Positions 41,276 through 50,660 of a stretch of DNA of 63,222 nucleotides are shown one piece after another; the first letter of the stretch is position 1, and each line of letters starts with the position of its first letter. The position numbers and the translations under genes are program-made. The notes beneath the pieces were generated by a model. The model was not told where the DNA came from and searched no databases. It saw only the letters and a program-made list of their open reading frames with translations. Origin of the DNA: Mesorhizobium waimense (GTDB lineage: Bacteria > Pseudomonadota > Alphaproteobacteria > Rhizobiales > Rhizobiaceae); contig NZ_QZWZ01000033.1 in NCBI RefSeq assembly GCF_003601975.1, forward strand, positions 1-63,222, given 5' to 3'.

Positions 41276-43738
41276 ATGACGCGTACGATGACATCCGAAG
41301 CCCCCGTCCTCGAAATCCCCGACCCCAAGACGCTCGCCGACGAAGTCTTGCTGGCCCTCAAATACAGGGTCGGCAAGGGCACCAACGTCGCTACGCAGTA
41401 CGACTGGCTCACTGCTTCGATCAAGGTCGTGCGCGACCGCATCGTCGATCACTGGATGCAGGCGACGCAGGAGGCCTACGCCCAGCAGGAAAAGCGCGTC
41501 TACTATCTGTCGCTGGAATTCCTCATCGGCCGCCTGATGCGCGATGCCTTCTCCAATCTCGGCCTGATGGACAATATGCGCGAGGCGCTCAAGTCTCTCG
41601 GCGTCGACCTCGACCTCATCGCCGGGCTCGAACCGGATGCAGCACTTGGCAATGGCGGCCTCGGCCGGCTTGCCGCCTGCTTCATGGAAAGCATGGCCAC
41701 CGTCGACATTCCCGCGCACGGCTACGGCATACGCTATGCCAACGGCATGTTCCGCCAGGAGGTACACGACGGCTGGCAGGTAGAGCTGCCCGAAACCTGG
41801 CTCGACCACGGCAACCCCTGGGAGTTCGAGCGCCGCGAACGCTCCTTCGAGGTCGGCTTCGGTGGCTCGGTGGAGTCGATCACCTCGAAGGACGGCCGGC
41901 TCGAGCGCCACGTCTGGAAACCGACCGAGCATGTGCTGGCTGTCGCCTACGATACGCCGGTCGTCGGCTGGCGAGCCAACCGCGTCAACACGCTGCGCCT
42001 GTGGTCCGGCATGCCGATCGATCCGATCCTGCTCGACAAGTTCAATGCCGGCGACCACATCGGCGCGCTTGCCGAAAGCAACAAGGCCGATGCCCTGTCG
42101 CGCGTGCTCTATCCGGCCGATTCCCACAAGGCCGGGCAGGAACTGCGGCTGCGGCAGGAGTATTTCTTCTCCACCGCCTCGCTGCAGGACATTCTCCAGC
42201 GTCATCTCAGCCAGTATGGCGATCTGCAGTCGCTGCCCGACAAGGCGGCGATCCATTTGAACGACACCCATCCGGCCATCGCCGTGCCGGAACTGATGCG
42301 CCTCCTGATGGATGTCCACGGCATGGATTTCGACCAGGCCTGGGACATCACCAAGCGCACTTTCGGCTACACCAACCACACGCTGCTGCCCGAGGCACTG
42401 GAAAGCTGGCCTGTGCCGCTGTTCGAGCGGCTGCTGCCGCGCCACATGCAGATCGTCTACGCCATCAACGCCGAGGTGCTTCTGGAGGCGCGCGCCACCA
42501 ACAAGTTCTCGGGCGACCAGATCAGCCGCATCTCGCTGATCCAGGAAAACGGCGACCGCCGCGTGCGCATGGGCAACCTCGCCTTTGTCGGCTCGCACTC
42601 GATCAACGGCGTTTCGGCGCTGCACACCGAATTGATGAAGGAGACGGTCTTCGCCGATCTCCACAACCTCTATCCTGGTCGTATCAACAACAAGACCAAC
42701 GGCATCACGCCAAGGCGCTGGCTGATCCAGTGCAATCCCGGCCTCACCGCGCTCACCCGCGAGGCGATCGGCGACCGTTTCCTCGATGACATCGATGCGA
42801 TTAAGGGGCTTGACGCTTTTGCTGACGATGCGGCCTTCCGTGACAAGTTCGCCGCCGTCAAGCGGGCGAACAAGGCCAAGCTCGCCAATCTGGTCGCCGA
42901 CCGGCTCGGCATCAAGCTCGATCCCTCGGCACTGTTCGACATCCAGGTCAAGCGCATCCACGAATACAAGCGCCAGCTGCTCAACATCCTGGAAGCGGTC
43001 GCCCTCTACGACCAGATCCGCTCGCACCCCGAGCGCGACTGGATGCCGCGCGTGAAATTTTTCGGCGGCAAGGCGGCACCCAGCTACCACAACGCCAAGC
43101 TGATCATCAAACTCGCCAACGACGTCGCCAGGGTCATCAACCGCGACCCGGCGGTGCGTGGCTTGCTGAAAGTGGTGTTCGTGCCGAACTACAATGTCAG
43201 CCTGGCCGAGATCCTGATGCCGGCTGCCGACCTTTCCGAGCAGATCTCGACCGCCGGCATGGAAGCTTCCGGCACCGGCAACATGAAGTTCGCGCTGAAC
43301 GGCGCGCTGACCATCGGTACGCTCGACGGCGCCAATGTCGAAATCAAGGACTGCGTCGGCGACGACAACATCTTCATTTTCGGCCTGACCACCGCCGAGG
43401 TCGCCGAGCGGCGCAACAACGGCTACGATCCACGCGCGGTGATCGAGGCATCGCCGGAACTGTCACAAGCGCTCGCCGCCATCTCGTCGGGCGTCTTTTC
43501 GCCTGACGATCCCGAGCGCTATCGCGAGTTGATCAACGGCCTTTATGGCAGCGACTGGTTCATGGTGGCGGCCGACTTCGACACCTATGCCGCCACCCAG
43601 CGCGACGTCGACACCGTCTGGCGTAACAGTCCCGACTGGTACGCGCGGGCGATCCGCAATGTCGCTCGCGTCGGCTGGTTCTCGTCCGATCGCACGATCC
43701 GCCAATATGCGAAAGACATCTGGAACGTGCCCGCCTGA
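41276..43738 (+). CDS. glgP: glycogen phosphorylase
   Basis: An 820-residue GT35 enzyme releasing glucose-1-phosphate from glycogen. Hallmarks are YYLSLEFLIGR near the N-terminus, ALGNGGLGRLAACF, the phosphate/PLP region VKRIHEYKRQ and EASGTGNMKFALNGALTIG, which carries the PLP lysine. The ATG at 41276 follows GAGAGG; an in-frame start 28 codons earlier overlaps the likely promoter. It heads the glycogen operon, the order known from Agrobacterium and other rhizobia. Confidence 0.96.
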   Translation: MTRTMTSEAPVLEIPDPKTLADEVLLALKYRVGKGTNVATQYDWLTASIKVVRDRIVDHWMQATQEAYAQQEKRVYYLSLEFLIGRLMRDAFSNLGLMDNMREALKSLGVDLDLIAGLEPDAALGNGGLGRLAACFMESMATVDIPAHGYGIRYANGMFRQEVHDGWQVELPETWLDHGNPWEFERRERSFEVGFGGSVESITSKDGRLERHVWKPTEHVLAVAYDTPVVGWRANRVNTLRLWSGMPIDPILLDKFNAGDHIGALAESNKADALSRVLYPADSHKAGQELRLRQEYFFSTASLQDILQRHLSQYGDLQSLPDKAAIHLNDTHPAIAVPELMRLLMDVHGMDFDQAWDITKRTFGYTNHTLLPEALESWPVPLFERLLPRHMQIVYAINAEVLLEARATNKFSGDQISRISLIQENGDRRVRMGNLAFVGSHSINGVSALHTELMKETVFADLHNLYPGRINNKTNGITPRRWLIQCNPGLTALTREAIGDRFLDDIDAIKGLDAFADDAAFRDKFAAVKRANKAKLANLVADRLGIKLDPSALFDIQVKRIHEYKRQLLNILEAVALYDQIRSHPERDWMPRVKFFGGKAAPSYHNAKLIIKLANDVARVINRDPAVRGLLKVVFVPNYNVSLAEILMPAADLSEQISTAGMEASGTGNMKFALNGALTIGTLDGANVEIKDCVGDDNIFIFGLTTAEVAERRNNGYDPRAVIEASPELSQALAAISSGVFSPDDPERYRELINGLYGSDWFMVAADFDTYAATQRDVDTVWRNSPDWYARAIRNVARVGWFSSDRTIRQYAKDIWNVPA

Positions 43739-43796
43739 TATGATTGCATGAGACCACGAACAATGTGGTCCAGCTCCCTGGGAGGGACACCGCCTG

Positions 43797-46010
43797 ATGA
43801 GGAAACCGCGCGCGACCGCTGCGACCAGCGGGCCGAACGGACTGGCGCCAGCCAGCGATGTCGCGGCGATTGTCGCCGGCACGCATGGCGATCCATTCGC
43901 GGTGCTGGGCGTACATGAGGCAGGCAAGGGCTTTGTCGCCCGCTGCTTTGTGCCGCATGCCGAGTTCGTCACCGCCTACACGCTGACCGGCAAGAATGCC
44001 GGCGAACTGTCCCGGCGCGACGACGGCGGCTTCTTCGAGGGCAAGCTGTCGCTCAATAAACGCCAGCCGCTGCGCTATCACGCCAGGAATGCCGGCGGTG
44101 ACTGGTGGCTGACCGATCCCTATTCCTTCGGTCCGGTGCTCGGCCCGCTGGACGATTACTACATCGCCCAGGGATCGCACCTCAGGCTGTTCGACAAGCT
44201 CGGCGCTCATCTCATCGACCATGAGGGCGCGTCGGGCGTGCATTTCGCCGTCTGGGCGCCCAATGCGCGGCGCGTCTCGGTGGTCGGCGACTTCAACGAA
44301 TGGGACGGTCGCAGGCATACGATGCGCGACCGCCGCGACACCGGCATTTGGGAACTGTTCATTCCCGACATCGGCGCCGGCCGGCCCTACAAATACGAGA
44401 TCATCGCGCCCGATGGCGTGCGCCTGCCGCTCAAGGCCGATCCGTTCGCCTTCAAGTCCGAGTTGCGCCCGGCCACCGCTTCGGTGACGGCGGTGCCGCC
44501 GGCGCACGAATGGGGCGACGAAGCGCACCGCAATTTCTGGCGCAACGCCGATCCCCGCCGCGAAGCGATTTCGATCTACGAAGTCCATGCCGGCTCGTGG
44601 CAACTGCGCGACGACGGCACCTTCCTGTCATGGGACGAACTGGCCGACCGGCTGATCCCTTATGTCGCCGAAACTGGTTTCACCCATATCGAATTCATGC
44701 CGATCTCCGAGCATCCCTATGATCCGTCATGGGGCTACCAGACGACCGGCCTCTACGCGCCGTCGGCCCGCTTCGGCGATCCTGATGGTTTTGCCCGTTT
44801 CGTCGACGGCGCCCACCGCGCCGGCATCGGCGTGATCCTCGACTGGGTGCCGGCGCATTTCCCGGTCGACGCGCATGGGCTGGCCAATTTCGACGGCACC
44901 GCGCTCTACGAGCATGCCGACCCGCGCAAGGGTTTTCATCCCGACTGGAACACGGCGATCTATAATTTTGGCCGCCGCGAGGTGGTGTCGTTCCTCGTCA
45001 ACAACGCGCTGTTCTGGGCCGAGAAATACCATGTCGACGGTCTTCGCGTCGATGCGGTGGCCTCGATGCTCTACCTCGACTATTCGCGCAAGGCCGGCGA
45101 GTGGATCCCCAACGAGAAAGGCGGGCGTGAGAATCTCGAAGCGGTCAGCTTCCTGCAGAAAATGAACAAGGAGATCTATGGCCATCATCCCGGCGTGATG
45201 ACCATCGCCGAGGAATCGACCTCATGGCCGAAGGTGTCGCAGCCGGTGCATGAAGGCGGCCTGGGCTTCGGCTTCAAGTGGAACATGGGCTTCATGCACG
45301 ACACGCTGGAGTATTTCTCCAAGGAGCCGATCTTCCGCAAGCATCACCACAACGACATCACCTTCGGTCTGGTCTACGCCTTCTCCGAGAATTTCGTGCT
45401 GCCGCTCTCCCATGACGAGGTCGTGCACGGCAAGGGCACGCTGCTCGGCAAGATGGCCGGCGACGACTGGCAAAAATTCGCGACGCTGCGCGCCTACTAC
45501 GCCTTCATGTGGGGCTATCCCGGCAAGAAGCTCTTGTTCATGGGCCAGGAATTCGCCCAGCGCCGCGAGTGGAGCGAGGCGCGCGCGCTCGACTGGAACC
45601 TGCTCGATTTCCGGCTGCATCGCGGTGTCTGGCAGACGGTGCGCGACCTCAACTATCTCTACCGTTCGCGTCCGGCGCTGCATGCGCGCGACTGCGAGCC
45701 GGAGGGGTTCTCGTGGTTGATCGTCGACGACAGCGCCAACTCGGTCTTTGCCTGGCTGCGCAGTGCGCCCGATGGCAACCCAATCGCCGTCATTTCCAAC
45801 TTCACGCCGGTGCCGCGCGACAATTACCGCGTGCCGTTGCCGCGGGCCGGAAAATGGCGCGAAATCATGAACACGGATGCTTCGGACTATGGCGGTTCGG
45901 GCACGGGCAATGGCGGCGAGGTCGAGGCGCGGGCGGAAGGAGGCGGCATATCGGCGACGATGCTGTTGCCGCCGCTGTCGACGATCATGTTCGAATTTGC
46001 TCCGGCCTGA
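43797..46010 (+). CDS. glgB: 1,4-alpha-glucan branching enzyme
   Basis: A 737-residue GH13 enzyme adding alpha-1,6 branches. It has an N-terminal CBM48 pair, with VHFAVWAPNARRVSVVGDFN near 145-165. The catalytic barrel carries DWVPAHFP, VDGLRVDAVASMLYLDYSR (nucleophile Asp), MTIAEESTSWP (acid Glu) and LPLSHDEVVHGKG. The CTGGGAGGG ribosome-binding site precedes the ATG. It lies 58 bases after glgP. Confidence 0.96.
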   Translation: MRKPRATAATSGPNGLAPASDVAAIVAGTHGDPFAVLGVHEAGKGFVARCFVPHAEFVTAYTLTGKNAGELSRRDDGGFFEGKLSLNKRQPLRYHARNAGGDWWLTDPYSFGPVLGPLDDYYIAQGSHLRLFDKLGAHLIDHEGASGVHFAVWAPNARRVSVVGDFNEWDGRRHTMRDRRDTGIWELFIPDIGAGRPYKYEIIAPDGVRLPLKADPFAFKSELRPATASVTAVPPAHEWGDEAHRNFWRNADPRREAISIYEVHAGSWQLRDDGTFLSWDELADRLIPYVAETGFTHIEFMPISEHPYDPSWGYQTTGLYAPSARFGDPDGFARFVDGAHRAGIGVILDWVPAHFPVDAHGLANFDGTALYEHADPRKGFHPDWNTAIYNFGRREVVSFLVNNALFWAEKYHVDGLRVDAVASMLYLDYSRKAGEWIPNEKGGRENLEAVSFLQKMNKEIYGHHPGVMTIAEESTSWPKVSQPVHEGGLGFGFKWNMGFMHDTLEYFSKEPIFRKHHHNDITFGLVYAFSENFVLPLSHDEVVHGKGTLLGKMAGDDWQKFATLRAYYAFMWGYPGKKLLFMGQEFAQRREWSEARALDWNLLDFRLHRGVWQTVRDLNYLYRSRPALHARDCEPEGFSWLIVDDSANSVFAWLRSAPDGNPIAVISNFTPVPRDNYRVPLPRAGKWREIMNTDASDYGGSGTGNGGEVEARAEGGGISATMLLPPLSTIMFEFAPA

Positions 46011-46046
46011 GCGATGTTTCAGACTGAGTGACTTGGGAGGGTAAAA

Positions 46047-47312
46047 ATGGCAGACACGAAACGAACCCAGCCGCTGGCACGCGACGCCATGGCCTATGTG
46101 CTGGCCGGCGGGCGCGGCAGCCGCCTCAAGGAATTGACCGACCGGCGCGCCAAGCCCGCGGTCTATTTCGGCGGCAAGACGCGCATCATCGATTTCGCGC
46201 TCTCCAACGCACTCAACTCAGGCATTCGCCGCCTCGGTGTCGCCACCCAGTACAAGGCGCATTCGCTGATCCGCCATCTGCAGCGCGGCTGGAACTTCCT
46301 GCGCCCAGAGCGAAACGAGAGCTTCGACATCCTGCCGGCCAGCCAGCGCGTTTCGGAAACGCAGTGGTATGAAGGCACCGCCGACGCCGTCTATCAGAAC
46401 ATCGACATCATCGAGGCCTACGGCCCCGAATACATGGTGATCCTCGCCGGCGACCACATCTACAAGATGGACTACGAGTTGATGCTGCGCCAGCACGTCG
46501 ACGCCAACGCCGACGTCACCGTCGGCTGCCTCGAAGTGCCGCGCATGGAAGCGACCGGCTTCGGCGTCATGCATGTCGACGCCAAGGACAACATCATCGC
46601 TTTCGTCGAAAAGCCCGCCGACCCGCCCGGCATTCCCGACAAGCCGGAATTCGCCCTGGCCTCGATGGGCATCTATGTCTTCAAGACCAAGTTCCTGATG
46701 GAGCAATTGCGTCGCGACGCCGCCGAGGCAGGCTCGAGCCGCGACTTCGGCAAAGACATCATCCCCTACATCGTCCAGAACGGCAAGGCGATCGCCCACC
46801 GCTTCGCCAAATCCTGCGTGCGCTCGACCGCCGAGAACGAGGCCTATTGGCGCGATGTCGGAACCGTCGATGCCTATTGGGAAGCCAATATCGACCTCAC
46901 CGACGTGACGCCGGAGCTCGACCTCTACGACCGCGACTGGCCAATCTGGACCTATGCCGAATTGAAGCCGCCGGCAAAGTTCGTGCACGACGAGGATGGC
47001 CGCCGCGGCTCGGCCGTGTCCTCGCTGGTGTCGGGCGATTGCATCGTCTCGGGCGCTTCGCTGAAGCGCAGCCTGATCTTCACCGGCGCTCGCATCAATT
47101 CCTATTCGACGCTGGAAGAAGTCGTCATGCTGCCCGACGTTCATGTCGGCCGGAACGCAAAGTTGAAGCGCGTGGTCATCGATCACGGCGTAAGGATACC
47201 GGAAGGGCTGGTGGTCGGCGAAGATCCCGTGCTCGACGCCAAGCGTTTCCGCGTTTCGGAAAAGGGCATCTGCCTTGTTACGCAGGACATGATCGACAAG
47301 CTGAAGCTATAG
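46047..47312 (+). CDS. glgC: glucose-1-phosphate adenylyltransferase
   Basis: The 421-residue ADP-glucose pyrophosphorylase commits glucose-1-phosphate to glycogen. It shows VLAGGRGSRLKELTDRRAKP near the N-terminus, the substrate lysine region FVEKP, WRDVGTVDAYWEAN and a left-handed beta-helix C-terminus (SGDCIVSGASLKRSLIF). The arginine/lysine-rich N-terminal segment is that of alphaproteobacterial enzymes activated by fructose-6-phosphate and pyruvate. GGGAGGG precedes the ATG. Confidence 0.96.
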   Translation: MADTKRTQPLARDAMAYVLAGGRGSRLKELTDRRAKPAVYFGGKTRIIDFALSNALNSGIRRLGVATQYKAHSLIRHLQRGWNFLRPERNESFDILPASQRVSETQWYEGTADAVYQNIDIIEAYGPEYMVILAGDHIYKMDYELMLRQHVDANADVTVGCLEVPRMEATGFGVMHVDAKDNIIAFVEKPADPPGIPDKPEFALASMGIYVFKTKFLMEQLRRDAAEAGSSRDFGKDIIPYIVQNGKAIAHRFAKSCVRSTAENEAYWRDVGTVDAYWEANIDLTDVTPELDLYDRDWPIWTYAELKPPAKFVHDEDGRRGSAVSSLVSGDCIVSGASLKRSLIFTGARINSYSTLEEVVMLPDVHVGRNAKLKRVVIDHGVRIPEGLVVGEDPVLDAKRFRVSEKGICLVTQDMIDKLKL

Positions 47313-47332
47313 GCAGGATCGGATTTTAGCGC

Positions 47333-48778
47333 ATGCAGGTTCTGTCGGTCACGCCCGAGATCTTTCCGCTGATCAAGACCGGCGGGCTTGCCGACGTGAC
47401 CGGCGCGCTGCCCATTGCGCTGGCGGACAAGGGCGTTGCCATGCGCACGCTCATTCCCGGCTATCCCGTTGTCATGGGCGCCTTCAAGAAAAAGAAGGCC
47501 GTCTATCAATATCCGCTGCTGCAGGGCGGCAAGGCTTCCGTCCATGCCGTCCAGATCGCCGGGCTCGATCTGTTCGTGCTCGACGCGCCGCATCTGTTCG
47601 ACCGTCCGGGCGGCCCCTACGGCAATGCGACGGGCGCCGACTGGCCAGACAATTGGCGGCGCTTCGCCGCCTTGAGCCAGGCCGGCGGCGACATTGCCGG
47701 CGGCGCCATCTCCGGCTACCAGCCCGACATCGTGCATGCCCATGACTGGCAGTCGGCGATGACGCTGGCCTATATGCGTTACGGCAAGGCGGTTGGCATA
47801 CCGTCGCTGATCACCGTGCACAATCTCGCCTTCCAGGGCCAGTTCGGCGCCGGCATCTTCGGCGAGCTTGGCCTGCCGGCCGTGGCGATGGCGCTCGACG
47901 GCGTCGAGTACTATGGCGGCGTCGGCTTCCTCAAGGCCGGCCTGCAGGCTGCCTGGGCGATCACCACGGTGAGCCCGACCTATGCGCAGGAGATCCGTTC
48001 GGCCGAATTCGGCATGGGTCTCGACGGCTTGATCAACATGCGCTCCACCGATCTCTACGGCATCGTCAACGGCATCGATGTCGACATCTGGAACCCGGAA
48101 ACCGACAAGCATCTGGTGTCCAACTATTCGGCCGCGACGCTTGAGGCGCGCCGCGCCAACCGGACGGCGGTCGAGGACCGCTTCAGCCTCGAGCGCGACG
48201 ACAGCCCGATCGTCTGCGTCGTCAGCCGGCTGACGTGGCAGAAGGGCATGGACATACTGGCTGCGGTCGTTGACGGCGTCGTCGCGGCAGGCGCGCGGCT
48301 GGCGATCCTGGGCTCTGGCGATGCCGGCCTCGAAGGCGCGCTGCTCGCCGCCGCCGCCCGTCATCGTGGCCGCATCGGCGTCGTCGTCGGCTATGACGAG
48401 GGGCTCTCTCACACCATGCAGGGCGGCTGCGACGCGATCATCATCCCGTCGCGCTTCGAGCCTTGCGGGCTGACCCAGCTCTACGGCCTGCGCTATGGCT
48501 GCGTGCCCATCGTCGCCCGCACCGGCGGCCTTGCCGACACCATCATCGACGCCAATGAAGCGGCGATTTCGGCCGGCGTGGCGACCGGCTTCCAGTTTGC
48601 GCCGAACAATGCCGGCGCGCTGCTGCACGCCATCCGCCGGCTGGTCGACGCTCATGCCAGCGCTGCAACCTGGCAATCGATCCAACGCCAGGGCATGAAG
48701 GCCGATGTCTCGTGGGACAAGAGCGCCGAAAAATACGTCGAACTCTATCGCTTGCTGCTATCGAAAAGGGCTGCCTGA
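47333..48778 (+). CDS. glgA: glycogen synthase
   Basis: The 481-residue GT5 enzyme extends glycogen from ADP-glucose. Motif KTGGLADVTGALP (15-27) binds ADP-glucose; VHAHDWQS, VHNLAFQG and the C-terminal PSRFEPCGLTQLYGLRYG with the E-x7-E-like pair are intact. It lies 20 bases after glgC and 3 bases before pgm. Confidence 0.96.
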   Translation: MQVLSVTPEIFPLIKTGGLADVTGALPIALADKGVAMRTLIPGYPVVMGAFKKKKAVYQYPLLQGGKASVHAVQIAGLDLFVLDAPHLFDRPGGPYGNATGADWPDNWRRFAALSQAGGDIAGGAISGYQPDIVHAHDWQSAMTLAYMRYGKAVGIPSLITVHNLAFQGQFGAGIFGELGLPAVAMALDGVEYYGGVGFLKAGLQAAWAITTVSPTYAQEIRSAEFGMGLDGLINMRSTDLYGIVNGIDVDIWNPETDKHLVSNYSAATLEARRANRTAVEDRFSLERDDSPIVCVVSRLTWQKGMDILAAVVDGVVAAGARLAILGSGDAGLEGALLAAAARHRGRIGVVVGYDEGLSHTMQGGCDAIIIPSRFEPCGLTQLYGLRYGCVPIVARTGGLADTIIDANEAAISAGVATGFQFAPNNAGALLHAIRRLVDAHASAATWQSIQRQGMKADVSWDKSAEKYVELYRLLLSKRAA

Positions 48779-48781
48779 GGC

Positions 48782-50410
48782 ATGATCAGAACCGTCGCCA
48801 CCAAACCTTATCTCGACCAGAAGCCCGGCACCTCCGGCCTGCGCAAGAAGGTGCCGGTGTTCCAGCAGGAGCATTATGCCGAGAACTTCATCCAGTCGAT
48901 CTTCGACGCACTGGAGGGATTTGAGCGCAAGACGCTGGTGATCGGCGGCGACGGCCGCTTCTACAACCGCGAGGTCATCCAGAAGGCCATCGCCATGGCC
49001 GCCGCCAGCGGTTTCGGCAAGGTGATGGTCGGGCAGGGCGGCATATTGTCGACGCCTGCCGCCTCGCACGTCATCCGCAAATACAAGACCTTCGGCGGCA
49101 TCATCCTGTCGGCCAGCCACAATCCGGGCGGCCCGCACGAGGATTTCGGCATCAAGTACAATGCCGGCAATGGCGGCCCAGCGCCGGAAAAGCTGACCGA
49201 CCTGATCTTCGAAAAGACCAAGACGATCGCGAGCTTCAAGATCGCCGATATCGGGCCGATCGACATCGACAAGATCGGTACCGTCAAGGCGGACGGCATG
49301 GCCGTCGAGATCATCGACCCGGTCACCGATTATGCCGAGCTCATGGAAAGCCTGTTCGACTTCGACGCCATCCGCGCCAATTTCAAATACGGTTTTCGCA
49401 TGCGCTTCGACGCCATGCACGCGGTCACCGGCCCCTATGCCAAGGAGATCCTCGAACGTCGGCTCGGCGCTCCCAACGGCACCTGCCGCAACTTCAAGCC
49501 CTTGCCGGATTTCGGCGGCCATCACCCCGACCCCAACCTGGTCCATGCAAAGCACCTCTATGACGAGATGATGGGACCGGACGCGCCGGATTTCGGCGCT
49601 GCCTCCGATGGCGATGGCGACCGCAATCTGATCATCGGCAAGGGCATCTTCGTCACGCCATCGGATTCGGTGGCCATGCTTGCCGCCAACGCGCATCTGG
49701 CGCCGGGCTACAAGGAAGGCCTCAAGGGCATCGCACGCTCGATGCCGACAAGCGGTGCGGCCGACCGCGTTGCCGAAAAGCTTGGCATCGGCATCTACGA
49801 GACGCCGACCGGCTGGAAGTTCTTCGGCAATCTGCTCGATGCCGACATGGCGACGATCTGCGGCGAGGAAAGCGCCGGCACCGGGTCCAACCATGTGCGC
49901 GAGAAGGACGGGCTGTGGGCGGTGCTGCTGTGGCTGAACATCCTGGCCGTACGCGGCGAGAGCGCAAAGCAGATCGTCACCGAGCACTGGGCGACCTACG
50001 GCCGCAATTACTACTCGCGCCACGACTATGAGGAGGTCGAGACGGATCGCGCCAACAAGCTGGTCGACGAGTTGCGCGCCAAGCTTGGCTCGCTGCCGGG
50101 CACCAGTGTGCGCGGCATGACCATCGCCAGCGCCGACGATTTCGCCTACCACGATCCGGTCGACGGATCGGTGAGCAAGAACCAGGGCATCAGGGTGCTG
50201 TTCGAGGGCGGCTCGCGCGTCGTCTTCCGCTTGTCCGGCACCGGCACCTCGGGCGCGACGCTGCGCGTCTATATCGAGCGCTACGAGCCGGACAAGGCGA
50301 GGCACGATCTGGACACCCAGGAGGCGCTTGCCAATCTGATAGCGGCCGCCGATGACATCGCCGGGATCAAGAGCCACACCGGCCGCAACAAGCCGAGCGT
50401 GATTACTTGA
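48782..50410 (+). CDS. pgm: phosphoglucomutase
   Basis: The 542-residue enzyme interconverts glucose-6-phosphate and glucose-1-phosphate, linking glycogen with central metabolism and also supplying surface-sugar synthesis. It shows TKPYLDQKPGTSGLRKKVP at the N-terminus, the phosphoserine loop SASHNPGG (110-117), metal loop DGDGDRN (near 279) and FRLSGTGTSGATLR near the end. Length and motifs match the eukaryote-like Pgm of rhizobia, where mutants have altered exopolysaccharide and LPS. Confidence 0.96.
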   Translation: MIRTVATKPYLDQKPGTSGLRKKVPVFQQEHYAENFIQSIFDALEGFERKTLVIGGDGRFYNREVIQKAIAMAAASGFGKVMVGQGGILSTPAASHVIRKYKTFGGIILSASHNPGGPHEDFGIKYNAGNGGPAPEKLTDLIFEKTKTIASFKIADIGPIDIDKIGTVKADGMAVEIIDPVTDYAELMESLFDFDAIRANFKYGFRMRFDAMHAVTGPYAKEILERRLGAPNGTCRNFKPLPDFGGHHPDPNLVHAKHLYDEMMGPDAPDFGAASDGDGDRNLIIGKGIFVTPSDSVAMLAANAHLAPGYKEGLKGIARSMPTSGAADRVAEKLGIGIYETPTGWKFFGNLLDADMATICGEESAGTGSNHVREKDGLWAVLLWLNILAVRGESAKQIVTEHWATYGRNYYSRHDYEEVETDRANKLVDELRAKLGSLPGTSVRGMTIASADDFAYHDPVDGSVSKNQGIRVLFEGGSRVVFRLSGTGTSGATLRVYIERYEPDKARHDLDTQEALANLIAAADDIAGIKSHTGRNKPSVIT

Positions 50411-50458
50411 GGCTGGCGGATTGCCGGTCGCCTGAGTTCGGCCTGCGTCGCGGGGCTC

Positions 50459-50518
50459 CACCTTCTCCCCTTGTGGGAGAAGGTGGCCGAGCGAAGCTCG
50501 GTCGGATGAGGGGTGCTC
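50459..50518 (+). repeat. rhizobial palindromic intergenic repeat, copy 1
   Basis: The element starts with the perfect palindrome CACCTTCTCCC-CTTGT-GGGAGAAGGTG, followed by a second short hairpin (CCGAGC-GAA-GCTCGG) and GGATGAGGGG. Elements of this design are scattered in many Mesorhizobium and other rhizobial intergenic regions. It lies between pgm and glgX. Confidence 0.75.
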
Positions 50519-50563
50519 CAGCTTGGCCTGCGTTCAAATCACCGATGCCTCGTTCCTTCCAGC

Positions 50564-50620
50564 ACTCCTCATCCGTCTCGGCGCTGCGCGCCGATCCACC
50601 TTCTCCCACAAGGGGAGAAG
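50564..50620 (-). repeat. rhizobial palindromic intergenic repeat, copy 2 (inverted)
   Basis: Read on the minus strand it has the same plan as copy 1: CTTCTCCCCTTGTGGGAGAA, GGTGG, a short variable hairpin (ATCGGCGCGCAGCGCCGA) and GGATGAGGAG. Its opposite orientation lets the two copies pair with each other over almost their full length in the pgm-glgX transcript. Confidence 0.75.
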
Positions 50621-50660
50621 CCCACTCGCGACCCGCCCCACAGGGTCGGGAGGCGTGCAC

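Noticed and set aside
41213..43090. 625-codon minus-strand open frame
   Set aside because: Antisense shadow of glgP, which is complete and has all catalytic motifs.
48758..50461. 567-codon minus-strand open frame
   Set aside because: Antisense shadow of pgm and extends into the palindromic repeat.
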